A stretch of DNA of 64,000 nt from NCBI GenBank assembly GCA_027533425.1, contig JAPZUD010000005.1:186001-250000 (forward strand). Reading direction: 5' to 3'. The DNA comes from Beijerinckiaceae bacterium. Lineage in GTDB: Bacteria > Pseudomonadota > Alphaproteobacteria > Rhizobiales > Beijerinckiaceae. A model generated the notes under the pieces. That model did no database searches and was not told the origin of the DNA. It saw nothing but the letters and a program-made list of their open reading frames with translations. This document shows, one piece after another, positions 1-8,247 of the stretch. The stretch's first letter is position 1, and every line of letters starts with the position of its first letter. A program made the translations under genes and the position numbers.

Positions 1-1
1 C

Positions 2-310
2 GGCCTCTATTTCGAAGAGGGCACGAAGATCGGAAGACCCGGTCATTGCTGGATGGCGGTCAAGGCAGAGGGCGCACCACACCATTGGGATGTCTCGCAT
101 TTCCTGAAGTTCGGTTTGGGACCGACCCTGCCGGTGTACAATCCGAAACCCGGGATCCGGTATGCCATGGCGATCGGCCGCGACATCCTGGTCGAAGGAG
201 AAGCAGGGCCGGTGACCTTAGGTCGACTCTCCGGGTTTCATCTCCTGTCAGGGCCAGAATGCGGGCTGAAGCTCGCAACCCTTGCAGAACTCATCGAGAT
301 GTCCCCCTGA
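2..310 (+). CDS. C-terminal part of an unidentified protein (5' end outside window)
   Basis: An open frame enters from the left edge and stops at 308-310, giving about 102 residues. I do not recognise the family. The visible piece is hydrophilic, with a Pro/Gly/His-rich stretch (EGAPHHWDVSHFLKFGLGP) followed by an NPKPGIRY motif, and has no membrane segment. A start within the window (ATG at 53) is possible, but the frame stays open to the edge and the upstream residues look equally protein-like, so I treat it as truncated by the window. It is on the same strand as the ABC transporter genes that begin at 631, but 320 bp and a Pho-box-like site separate them, so it is probably a different transcription unit. 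Confidence 0.6.
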   Translation, partial: GLYFEEGTKIGRPGHCWMAVKAEGAPHHWDVSHFLKFGLGPTLPVYNPKPGIRYAMAIGRDILVEGEAGPVTLGRLSGFHLLSGPECGLKLATLAELIEMSP

Positions 311-630
311 AAACCCGACGCGTCGATGCAGCATCCCAGGTCATGAATCGAAGGCGTCAGGCATGTCTTCCGCCGGATCCTGAGGCTGACCACCAGAAGG
401 CACCTGGACCGCTCCGGGTTTGCAGGCGAACTGACCGGTGGATGCGCCGCAATTTGCCGAACACCTTCAATCATGGCGCATGCCATCGGGCGCAGTTCGG
501 CTGATCCCGCGCAAGAGTGGCTTCACCGGGACCCGCGGACGTCATGACCTTGTCATGGCGAGCCAATAACGACCACGTCCTGTGCGGTTCGCAGCGCATT
601 CGATCCCGCTCCTGACACTGGATTGGTCAG
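311..630. other. Intergenic region ahead of the first ABC module
   Basis: No convincing gene lies here. Short overlapping frames exist on both strands (for example 238-486 on the minus strand), but none resembles a known protein. The right half carries the Pho-box-like repeat at 539-556 and, a few bases further, an A/T-richer CAATAAC stretch at 564-570 that could act as the -10 element of a promoter for the permease gene at 631. Confidence 0.5.
539..556 (+). promoter_or_regulatory. Candidate Pho box upstream of the ABC permease/phosphoesterase operon
   Basis: The sequence ACGTCAT-GACC-TTGTCAT contains two GTCAT cores exactly 11 bp apart, matching the direct-repeat layout of PhoB sites (CTGTCAT-N4-CTGTCAT) at about 5/7 and 6/7 positions. 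It lies about 75 bp upstream of the first start codon at 631, a normal position for an activator site overlapping -35. A second such site stands upstream of the facing ABC operon. PhoB control is inferred from the motif and from the phosphoesterase content of both operons. Confidence 0.6.
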
Positions 631-1569
631 ATGACCCGCTATCTCGCAACCCGCTTCGTGAGAGCCCTTCTCACGCTCCTTCTTTGCGTGAGCGCCGCCT
701 TTGTTGTTCTGCGCCTGTCCGGGGACCCGACGGATATCCTGCTCCCCGAGGATGCATCGGCCGATACCCGCGCGGAATACCGCGCCCGCTGGGGGCTCGA
801 CCGGACAATTCCCGAACAGTATTTTCGCTATCTCGCCAGTGTGCTGCGAGGAGATTTGGGGCTCTCCTTCGCCGATGGTCGGCCGGCCATCACGGTCATC
901 CTCGAGGCCATCCCGAATACACTCATTCTCGGAAGCTCCGCGATTGTCCTGGCGCTGGCGGTGGGTATTCCACTGGGCGTTCTGGCGGCCCAGCACCGCA
1001 ACACGACCCTTGATCGCACAATCATGTCGTTTGCCGTCCTCGGCTTTTCGCTGCCGACTTTCTTTCTTGCCATCTTGCTCATCCTTCTTTTCGCACTGAC
1101 GCTGAGGTGGCTGCCCTCGTCCGGGACGGAAACCTGGCTTCACCTTCTTCTGCCAACAATCACCCTGGCGTCAGGTCTCCTCGGCAAGACCGCACGGTTT
1201 ACCCGAACATCGCTGCTCGAGGTGCTGAGCCAACCCTATATCCGGACGGCACGCGGGAAGGGCGTGCCTCGCCTCGGCGTCCTTCTGGGCCATGTGTTGC
1301 CGAATGCCGCTGTTCCACTCCTGATGTTTCTCGGGATCGAAATCGGCCTGGTTCTGGCTGGCGCCGTCGTCACGGAAACGATTTTCGCCTGGCCGGGTAT
1401 CGGGCGCCTGCTGGTCTCTGCTGCGGCGTCCCGTGATCTTCCGGTGGTCCAGGCAGCCATTCTTTTCGTTGCCGCGATCATCGTCCTGTCGAACCTGGCT
1501 GTCGATCTTGTCCACGCGATGGTTGACCCTCGGATCGATGCCTTCGGCACGAGGCATTCGCGCTCATGA
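631..1569 (+). CDS. ABC transporter permease, DppB/GsiC type (plus-strand module)
   Basis: This 312-residue inner-membrane protein matches the DppB/OppB family of family-5 importers. It has an N-terminal membrane segment followed by the typical LRLSGDPT motif, several further membrane helices, and the EAA-type cytoplasmic loop near residues 195-215 (RTARGKGVPRLGVLLGHVLP). It would form half of the membrane channel for a solute delivered by the binding protein at 2506. It overlaps the next permease by 4 bp, so the two are translationally coupled. Its sequence is strikingly like the permease at 7300-8247 (shared FVVLRLSGDP-type start and WGLD region), so the two modules are paralogous. The substrate cannot be read from the permease; a phosphoester is inferred from the context. 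Confidence 0.9.
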   Translation: MTRYLATRFVRALLTLLLCVSAAFVVLRLSGDPTDILLPEDASADTRAEYRARWGLDRTIPEQYFRYLASVLRGDLGLSFADGRPAITVILEAIPNTLILGSSAIVLALAVGIPLGVLAAQHRNTTLDRTIMSFAVLGFSLPTFFLAILLILLFALTLRWLPSSGTETWLHLLLPTITLASGLLGKTARFTRTSLLEVLSQPYIRTARGKGVPRLGVLLGHVLPNAAVPLLMFLGIEIGLVLAGAVVTETIFAWPGIGRLLVSAAASRDLPVVQAAILFVAAIIVLSNLAVDLVHAMVDPRIDAFGTRHSRS

Positions 1570-2432
1570 GCGTCCAGGCGGAGACATTTTCCCCGGCCCG
1601 GCGGTCGATGCCCCTATCCATCCGTCTCGCGTTGGTCTTTCTGGCCGGCATGGCCCTGATCGCCCTGATCGCGCCATTGATCGCCCCATACGATTTTGCC
1701 CAGCAGAACCTTCTCCGGCGGTTGCGACCTCCGGTCTTCTGGGGAGGCGATTGGGCCTATCCGCTTGGAACGGACAATCTTGGGCGGGATATTCTGAGCC
1801 GGCTCATTTATGGCATCCGGACATCCATCGCCGTCGCGATGGCAGGCACACTCATCGGGGCTGTCTTCGGTTCGCTGCTGGGTTATCTGGCAACCCGCCG
1901 GCGTGGTCTCGTCGAAGAAATCATCATGATGATGGTGGATGTGCAAGCGGCCCTGCCGGCCTTCTTCATCGCCATTGCCTGCATCGCGCTGATGGGATCG
2001 AACCTTCTGATCTTCATCGTCCTTGTAAGCCTGGAAGGCTGGGAACGGTATACCCGCCTCGTTCGGGGGCTCGTGCTCTCCCAGCAGGCATCGGGATACA
2101 TCCTGGCCGTGAAGGCCCTTGGAGCCAACGCGGCACGGGTCGATATCCTGCATGTCCTTCCGAACATCGCGGCATCCCTTGTTGTCCAGATGAGCATCAC
2201 CTTTCCGTGGGTCATCCTTCTCGAGACCTCGCTCTCCTTCCTCGGGCTCGGTATCCAACCGCCCGGCACATCGCTGGGGCAGATGCTTGGATCGGGTCGG
2301 AACTACCTTCTCCAGGCGTGGTGGATTGCCGTCCTGCCCGGCATGACGATCTTCCTCACCACGATGGCGATGAGCCTCGTTGGCGACTGGCTCAGGGACC
2401 AGCTGGATCCGACATTGGAAGAGCCTTCGTAA
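1566..2432 (+). CDS. ABC transporter permease, DppC/GsiD type (plus-strand module)
   Basis: The 288-residue protein is a DppC/OppC-type permease: an N-terminal membrane helix, the family motif LGTDNLGRDILSRLIYG near residues 62-78, and the EAA loop with an ALGAN...HVLPN pattern. It pairs with the permease encoded just upstream, whose stop overlaps this start as ATGA. It ends 73 bp before the binding-protein start. It is clearly related to the DppC protein at 6431-7303. No ATPase is encoded in this module, so it must borrow one, and the DppD/DppF pair of the facing operon is the obvious candidate (inference). Confidence 0.9.
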   Translation: MSVQAETFSPARRSMPLSIRLALVFLAGMALIALIAPLIAPYDFAQQNLLRRLRPPVFWGGDWAYPLGTDNLGRDILSRLIYGIRTSIAVAMAGTLIGAVFGSLLGYLATRRRGLVEEIIMMMVDVQAALPAFFIAIACIALMGSNLLIFIVLVSLEGWERYTRLVRGLVLSQQASGYILAVKALGANAARVDILHVLPNIAASLVVQMSITFPWVILLETSLSFLGLGIQPPGTSLGQMLGSGRNYLLQAWWIAVLPGMTIFLTTMAMSLVGDWLRDQLDPTLEEPS

Positions 2433-2505
2433 CGGCGCGCCGTTGTCACTCGCATGTTGCAACTCCTCCGTACGAACCGGGCAGCGCCAACTGGAGAATT
2501 GCCTC

Positions 2506-4065
2506 ATGTCTGTGACCCGCCGCCGGTTTTCACAAGGCCTTGTCGCCGCCCCCTTCGTTGTCACGACGCCCCATGCCTTTGCACAGACAGACCGTCGACC
2601 GACCTTGACGGTGGCCGTTGCGCAGCTGCCGAAGGTTCTCGAACCGGCACTCGAGTTGAACAATGTCGGGACGCGGGTCACCTATTCGGTGTTCGACACG
2701 GTCATCCGTCGTGACTTCAAGGGCTCGCCGGATGGCGGCGGGTCGGCCCTGCTGCCCCATCTGGCGACATCCTGGAAGCGCGAAGGCAGCCAATCCCTGC
2801 TGGTCAGTTTCCGTGACGACGTGATGTTTCACGATGGCGCGAAAATGACCGCCGAGGATGTTGCCTACACGTTCCGCAATGGCCGGCTCTGGGGCGAAAA
2901 GGCAGAGATCCCGGGGGGCCGCGCGTTCTTCGGAACGCTGTCGGAGGTTGAGGCCGTTGACCGGAACACCGTGCGCTTCAAGACCCGCATTCCCGATGTG
3001 CTCCTCGAGCAAAGACTGGCCTCCTGGTGCTCCTGGATCGTCAGCAAGCGCCATTACGAGCAGGTCGGCATCGAGGGCTTCGGGAGGAACCCGATCGGAA
3101 CGGGCCCCTTCCGGTTCTCGCGGGCCCGGGCCAACGAATTCATGGAATTCGAGGCGCATGACGCCTACTGGATGGGCCGCCCGAACGCGCGCCGCGTGAC
3201 ATTCCGCGAGGTACCGGAACTCTCGACCCGGATTGCCGGGCTGGTCTCCGGCGAGTTCGATCTGATCACCAACGTCCCGCCCGACCAGCTCACCGTGCTG
3301 CAGGGGTACAAGGATGTCGATGCCCGGTCGGTCGTTCTGGCGAACAGCCACCTCCTGACCTTCGACGCCCGCTCCCCGCAGACCAACGACAAGCGCATCC
3401 GGCAAGCCCTCGGCCTTGCCATCGATCGCAAGAAGCTTGTCGACTCGCTCTGGCTCGGCAAGGCTGCCATCCCGGCTTCACACAATTACCCCGAATTTGG
3501 CGACATGTTCTTGCCGGGACGCGCCTTGTCCTTTGACCCGGCAAAAGCGAAAGCGCTTCTGAAGGACGCCGGGTACAAGGGCGAACCGATCACCTATCGC
3601 ACGATGCCAAACTACTACACGGCCGCTCTTGATGCCGCCCAGATCATCGTGGAGATGTGGAAAGCCGTCGGCATCAACGCGCAGCTTCAGGTTGTTGAAA
3701 GCTTTGCGCAGATGCAGAGTGCGGGCCAGCAGGTCGGCAACACCTCGAATTCGACCCGCTTCCCCGATCCTCTCGGAGCGCTGTGGATTTCGTGGGGCCC
3801 GAATTCGGAGTTCCAGCGGTCGAAGGCCTTTGACCCTGGTGATGCTGCTGCCTTCAACACGCTTGGGAAGGCCCTCGAATCCGAGACCGATCCCGCCAAG
3901 CGGAAAGCCTTGTTCGCGAGCATGCTGGACGCCTGGGAAGATGCGTGTCCGGCCACGATTCTCTACCAGCCCTTCGAGAGCTATGGCGTGAAGAAGAAGA
4001 TCAGCTGGAAGCCGTACAGCTTCTTCTTCATGGACCTGCGGCCCGACAATCTTTCCTTTGCCTGA
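2506..4065 (+). CDS. Family-5 solute-binding protein (plus-strand module)
   Basis: This is a 519-residue periplasmic binding protein of the SBP_bac_5 (DppA/OppA) family. The start at 2506 is preferred over in-frame upstream codons because GGAG lies about 10 bp before it and because it begins a Tat-like signal (SVTRRRFSQG) with a hydrophobic core ending near AFAQ. The family signatures FHDGAKMTAEDVAYTF and FDARS...ALGLAIDRKKLVDSLW are present. It is a paralogue of the binding protein at 10245-11879: both share the NYYT and IVEMWKAVG region near residues 365-390. Family members usually bind peptides, nickel or sugars; here the neighbouring phosphoesterase and the Pho box suggest a phosphorylated organic compound, which the sequence alone cannot prove. 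Confidence 0.88.
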   Translation: MSVTRRRFSQGLVAAPFVVTTPHAFAQTDRRPTLTVAVAQLPKVLEPALELNNVGTRVTYSVFDTVIRRDFKGSPDGGGSALLPHLATSWKREGSQSLLVSFRDDVMFHDGAKMTAEDVAYTFRNGRLWGEKAEIPGGRAFFGTLSEVEAVDRNTVRFKTRIPDVLLEQRLASWCSWIVSKRHYEQVGIEGFGRNPIGTGPFRFSRARANEFMEFEAHDAYWMGRPNARRVTFREVPELSTRIAGLVSGEFDLITNVPPDQLTVLQGYKDVDARSVVLANSHLLTFDARSPQTNDKRIRQALGLAIDRKKLVDSLWLGKAAIPASHNYPEFGDMFLPGRALSFDPAKAKALLKDAGYKGEPITYRTMPNYYTAALDAAQIIVEMWKAVGINAQLQVVESFAQMQSAGQQVGNTSNSTRFPDPLGALWISWGPNSEFQRSKAFDPGDAAAFNTLGKALESETDPAKRKALFASMLDAWEDACPATILYQPFESYGVKKKISWKPYSFFFMDLRPDNLSFA

Positions 4066-4078
4066 TACGGGACAGTCC

Positions 4079-4945
4079 ATGACGCGTTCGATCACGATCG
4101 TGCAGGTTTCGGACACGCATCTGTCCGAAACCCACGCCTACTTCATTGATAACTATCGCGTATTCGAAGAGGAAATGGCGAGGCTGAAGCCTGATCTCAT
4201 TGTCCATACCGGGGATATTTCCTTCAATGGGCCTGCCCGCCCGGATGACCTGGTGTTTGCGGCGTCCCAGCTCCGGCGGCTGCACGCCCCGCTCCGCGTC
4301 CTCGCGGGGAACCATGATGTCGGTGAGGCCCCGGGCCATTCGCGCCTCGACCAGCCCCTGAATGACGCGCGCATCAAGGCGTGGCGCGATCATGTTGGTC
4401 CGCTTTGGTGGCATGAGGATATCGGTGCCTGGCGCCTGATCGGCCTCGATACAGCGCTGATGGGTTCCGGCAGACCAGAAGAAGACGAACAAAACGCTTT
4501 CCTCATGGGAGCACTGGCCTCGCGGGGGACTCGCCCGGCCATGGTATTCATGCATATGCCGCCTTTCTACCGCGATGCGGAAGACCCGGTCTTCACGACA
4601 TCCGCCGTTCCGTTCGACGTGCGCGGTGAATTGCTGTCTCGTTGCCGGGACGGAGGCGTGAAGGTCATGACCTGTGGCCACCTGCATGTCTATCGCACAC
4701 TCCGATACCAGGGGATGCAAATCGTCTGGGCACCGACGACGGCCATGGTCAATCTGAAACACCAGTGGATGCAATGGCGCCGGTGGACGCGGCCGGGCTA
4801 CCTTGTCTGGCATCTTGAGGGCAGCAGGATCCGTCACGAACTGGTTGAGCCGAGGCTCATGATCGGGCTGGATACGACGCGCTGGACCGAGATTGGCGGC
4901 ACAACAACGAACATGCCGCCACGTCCCCTGGTCCGGAATGCCTAG
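4079..4945 (+). CDS. Calcineurin-type metallophosphoesterase (CpdA/GpdQ-like), cytoplasmic
   Basis: The 288-residue protein shows the full dimetal phosphoesterase motif series: SDTH near the N-terminus, HTGDIS, AGNHD, a central MHMPP and GHLH near residue 200. This pattern is typical of the CpdA/GpdQ branch, which cleaves cyclic nucleotides or glycerophosphodiesters. The frame could start at 4058, but ATG 4079 places the catalytic core right at the N-terminus as in relatives. No signal peptide is visible, so it should act in the cytoplasm. It follows the binding-protein gene by 13 bp and is its operon partner, which implies that the ABC importer brings in an intact phosphoester that this enzyme then opens. 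Its gene converges with the phosphodiesterase at 4964-6427. Confidence 0.85.
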   Translation: MTRSITIVQVSDTHLSETHAYFIDNYRVFEEEMARLKPDLIVHTGDISFNGPARPDDLVFAASQLRRLHAPLRVLAGNHDVGEAPGHSRLDQPLNDARIKAWRDHVGPLWWHEDIGAWRLIGLDTALMGSGRPEEDEQNAFLMGALASRGTRPAMVFMHMPPFYRDAEDPVFTTSAVPFDVRGELLSRCRDGGVKVMTCGHLHVYRTLRYQGMQIVWAPTTAMVNLKHQWMQWRRWTRPGYLVWHLEGSRIRHELVEPRLMIGLDTTRWTEIGGTTTNMPPRPLVRNA

Positions 4946-4963
4946 CCATCACCGATGGCGGAG

Positions 4964-6427
4964 TCAGCCCTGACGCTCGCCATGCACAAGAAAGGTCGCC
5001 CCGCCCCGACGTGCGATGGCGAGGCTTTGCACAAAGCCGCCGGATGAAGCCGTGAACAAGTGCCGTTCGACAGTATGGTCGGCAGCACTCCGCAGCGTGT
5101 GACCCTGCATGCTGAGGGGCTGCGGAAGGCCGAGCAGATCGAGGATGGTTGGTCCGATATCGATGATCCCGGCGGGAACATCCGTCATCGCGCCGCCATT
5201 CGCTGCCGAACCGCCGAGAACAAGCATGGTATTCAACTCGTGCCGGTTGAGGCCACCATGCATGCCGCCGCCGACCGGCACGCTGCCTGTAATCAATCCG
5301 AGCCCGGGAAAGCCATGGGTGTCCCTGCTGGTGTCGGAGCGCAGGACATAGACAAGCTCCGGCGAGCGAGGATGGTGAAGCTCGACCAACCGCGTCGAAA
5401 AGGTTCCCGGGACACTGCCCAGAATGGGATCGTCGGATGGCGTGAAGACCATCCCGGTGAATTCCTGCGCCATCAGCCAGCGGGCCACGGCGTCTCGGCG
5501 ATCAAGATCCCCATCGAGAACGCGGATCTCGCCCATGTTGCCCCCGGTCACCGCGAGGGCTGCTCCATCAAGGGTCCGCGCGGATGCTTTCGCTGCCGGG
5601 TGACCGGCTCGGGTGAGGAGTTCGGCAATGTCAACCTGGCCTGAACTCGAGATCTGCCCGTGATCCGAGGCGATGATCAGGGCAATGTCCTGTGCGTCCG
5701 AGCGGGCGGCAATGGTGTCAAGAATACGCTGGAAGGCTGCATCGACATGGGCGAGTACAGCCAGCGTCTCTTCAGAACCCAGAAACTTGTAGTGGAAGGA
5801 CGTGTCAGGCTCATTGAACCAGATCAGCGCGACATCGGGGTTGATGTCCGGCAGAACATGCTCCGTCAGGACACGGGTTGCATAATCGATTTCCTCGAAC
5901 CGTGGCAGATTGCGCGGCGGCAAGGGGCCAAAGCGGGCCACCATTTCCCGGACGGCATGCGGCGTCTTCGTATGGGCTTCGCCCAATACCGAAAACGTCC
6001 AGTGGTTGTTGGTCGCAGCACCCGGATTGATGGCGTAGGTCGATCCCGGCGAACCGGAATGCACGACCGCGAGGTTCCTGCCGTGCGCAGCGAGGACATC
6101 CCCGAAGGTTGTTGCCGTGATGAACCGCCCGTTGAGGGCGGCTTCAGCGAGCGCGATATCGCTGGCAAGCGAGACGTCCAGCACGAAATCGCGGCTTACC
6201 TCCGGATAGTAGAAGGCGTTGCCGACAATGCCATGGATGACCGGCATCGCTCCCGTAGCCATGGAACTGGTTGCGACGCGTGTCATGGAAGGGAACACAG
6301 ACCGGGCTTCGCGGAACCAGGAATTTGCCACGGAATAGGCGTGCAGATTAGGCATGAGGGTCGGTGTGACCATATCGGGCCGCAATCCGTCAAACACGAC
6401 AACGACGATCTTCGATGTTTCTCGCAT
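4964..6427 (-). CDS. Type I phosphodiesterase / nucleotide pyrophosphatase family enzyme, cytoplasmic
   Basis: This 487-residue protein belongs to the alkaline-phosphatase superfamily, NPP branch. Visible features are an N-terminal metal-binding VVFDGLRPDMV, the Thr-nucleophile region FPSMTRVATSSMATG near residues 45-60, the second metal site IIASDHGQ near 258, and the late metal His in MHGGLNRHE near 390. Members hydrolyse phosphodiesters, pyrophosphates or phosphonate esters; phosphonoacetate hydrolase is a distant relative. The protein starts directly with the catalytic core and has no signal peptide. It is the last gene of the minus-strand ABC operon, 3 bp after the DppC permease, so it probably processes whatever that importer delivers. 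The exact substrate is unknown. Confidence 0.85.
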   Translation of the reverse strand: MRETSKIVVVVFDGLRPDMVTPTLMPNLHAYSVANSWFREARSVFPSMTRVATSSMATGAMPVIHGIVGNAFYYPEVSRDFVLDVSLASDIALAEAALNGRFITATTFGDVLAAHGRNLAVVHSGSPGSTYAINPGAATNNHWTFSVLGEAHTKTPHAVREMVARFGPLPPRNLPRFEEIDYATRVLTEHVLPDINPDVALIWFNEPDTSFHYKFLGSEETLAVLAHVDAAFQRILDTIAARSDAQDIALIIASDHGQISSSGQVDIAELLTRAGHPAAKASARTLDGAALAVTGGNMGEIRVLDGDLDRRDAVARWLMAQEFTGMVFTPSDDPILGSVPGTFSTRLVELHHPRSPELVYVLRSDTSRDTHGFPGLGLITGSVPVGGGMHGGLNRHELNTMLVLGGSAANGGAMTDVPAGIIDIGPTILDLLGLPQPLSMQGHTLRSAADHTVERHLFTASSGGFVQSLAIARRGGATFLVHGERQG

Positions 6428-6430
6428 GGT

Positions 6431-7303
6431 CTACCTCAAGGTGGGATCGAGCCGGTCGCGCAGCCAGTCGCCCAGAACCGAAACGGCAAGGGTTGTCAGG
6501 ATGATGGTCACCGCTGGAGCAAGCATGATCCAGGGAGCACGGGTGATGTATTCGCGGCCAAAACCCACCATGTTGCCAAGGCTGGTCATCGGGGGTTGTA
6601 CCCCAAGGCCAAGGAATGACAGCGAGCTTTCCAGCAGGATGACCTCCGGGAAAACCAGTGTCATCATCACGATCAGCGTCGAAGCGATGTTTGGAAGAAT
6701 GTGCCGGAGATAGACCCGGACGGGCCGTGCACCTAACTGATGGATTGCCGATGCGTATCCTTGCGCGCTGGCCGAAATGGCCAGGCCGCGCGCAATGCGC
6801 GCATAGCGTTCCCAGCCGAACAGTCCCATCAACCCGATCAGAAGCGGCAGGGAATTGCCGAAAAAGGCAAGAACCGACAATGCGAGGATCAGAAACGGCA
6901 TGCTGGCTTGAAAATCGGCCAGCATCAGGACGATCTGTTCAGCAAAACCACGATAATAGGCCGCCACGAACCCGAGGACGGTGCCCAGAAAGGCAGAAAT
7001 CAGGGCCGCGCCGAAGGCGATCAAAAGGGAAATCCGGATCGACACAAAGAGCCGCGAGAGCACATCACGGCCCAGTTCATCGGTGCCCAGCCAATGCAAC
7101 GGATTGCCCGGCGGTGAAAGGCGATTGCGCAAGTCAGGCGCGGTGAAGCGATAAGGCGAAAGGACATCGGCAAGCAGGGCAATGACAATCATCCCGATCA
7201 GCCAAGCCAGGGCAAGATAAACGGCAATCGGAACCGATCGCGATCGTGCGTGGTCCAAGGATCTGGGCGCCGGCTTTGACGATGCCAGGGCATGATCGGT
7301 CAT
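6431..7303 (-). CDS. ABC transporter permease, DppC type (minus-strand module)
   Basis: The 290-residue membrane protein has the DppC/OppC N-terminal helix, the signature LGTDELGRDVLSRLFVS near residues 72-88, and the EAA loop near 180-200. It overlaps the DppB gene by 4 bp and is followed 3 bp later by the phosphodiesterase gene. Its closest relative in the window is the permease at 1566-2432, which supports duplication of a whole transporter. It would form the second half of the membrane channel with the protein encoded at 7300-8247. Confidence 0.9.
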   Translation of the reverse strand: MTDHALASSKPAPRSLDHARSRSVPIAVYLALAWLIGMIVIALLADVLSPYRFTAPDLRNRLSPPGNPLHWLGTDELGRDVLSRLFVSIRISLLIAFGAALISAFLGTVLGFVAAYYRGFAEQIVLMLADFQASMPFLILALSVLAFFGNSLPLLIGLMGLFGWERYARIARGLAISASAQGYASAIHQLGARPVRVYLRHILPNIASTLIVMMTLVFPEVILLESSLSFLGLGVQPPMTSLGNMVGFGREYITRAPWIMLAPAVTIILTTLAVSVLGDWLRDRLDPTLR

Positions 7304-8247
7304 GGCTGCCCTCCCGCTGCCTTGTGACCCTTCGCACTGCGCAGTCGCGGGTCCAGAAAGCCGTAGAGGAAGTCAACGATCAGGTTTGAGATCACCATGG
7401 TTGCCGCAACCAGGAGCAGGATGCATTGCACGACCGCCAGGTCGCGGTTGGCCACGGCCACAACAAGCAGACGCCCGACACCGGGCCACGAGAACACGCT
7501 TTCGACAACCACTGCCCCCGCGATCAGGGTGCCAACCATGAAGCCAATGATCGTCACCGTCGGAATTGCCGCATTCGGCAAGGCGTGACGGGTGATCACA
7601 TCCCGCCAGGGTACACCCTTGGCGCTGGCGGCCCGGATGAAGGGCTGGCCGAGCACCTCAAGCATGGCCGATCGTGTGAAGCGGGCGAGGATCGCGGCGC
7701 CGCCGATCCCCAGCGTCAGGATCGGAAGAATGGCATGACGCCAGCTGTCCTGCCCACCCGAGGGGAGCCAGCCGAGCTGAACCGCGAAGACCAGCACCAG
7801 TGTCAGGCCAAGAACGAAGCTTGGGATCGTGAATCCGGCAACCGAAGCGATCATCACGATGCGGTCTGTGAGGCTGCCACGATGGAGGGCGGCATAGACC
7901 CCGGCCGGGATGCCAATGCCGAGCTTGAGGACCAAAGCAGGAACCGTCAGCGCCAGGGTGATCGGGATGCGTTCGGCGACAATCTCGATCGCCGACCGGC
8001 CATCGCGCATGGAGCGGCCCAGTTCCCCCTGCGCAATCGCCCCGAAATAGTGAAGGTACTGGAGCCATATCGGATCATCGAGCCCCCAGGCCCGACGAAA
8101 GGCGGCAAGCACTTCAGGTGGTGCTTCCGGCCCGAGGATGTTCTGGGCTGGATCTCCGGAAAGCCGTAGCACGATGAAGGCAAATGTCACGACGAGGGCG
8201 ATCGTGATCAGCGCCCGGCCAACGCGGAGAATGATGAAGCGCCCCAT
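7300..8247 (-). CDS. ABC transporter permease, DppB type (minus-strand module)
   Basis: This 315-residue permease of the DppB/OppB family has an N-terminal helix leading into LRLSGDPAQNILG, further membrane segments, and an EAA loop with RAASAKGVPW near residue 205. Its stop codon region overlaps the start of the DppC gene (4 bp), and its start touches the end of the DppF ATPase gene. The strong similarity to the permease at 631-1569 along the whole length (both with WGLD and RDGRSAI/ADGRPAI patterns) shows that the two modules share ancestry. Confidence 0.9.
   Translation of the reverse strand: MGRFIILRVGRALITIALVVTFAFIVLRLSGDPAQNILGPEAPPEVLAAFRRAWGLDDPIWLQYLHYFGAIAQGELGRSMRDGRSAIEIVAERIPITLALTVPALVLKLGIGIPAGVYAALHRGSLTDRIVMIASVAGFTIPSFVLGLTLVLVFAVQLGWLPSGGQDSWRHAILPILTLGIGGAAILARFTRSAMLEVLGQPFIRAASAKGVPWRDVITRHALPNAAIPTVTIIGFMVGTLIAGAVVVESVFSWPGVGRLLVVAVANRDLAVVQCILLLVAATMVISNLIVDFLYGFLDPRLRSAKGHKAAGGQP

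Noticed and set aside
238-486. Short minus-strand frame as a transposase remnant
   Set aside because: No recognisable transposase motif or terminal inverted repeat is visible.
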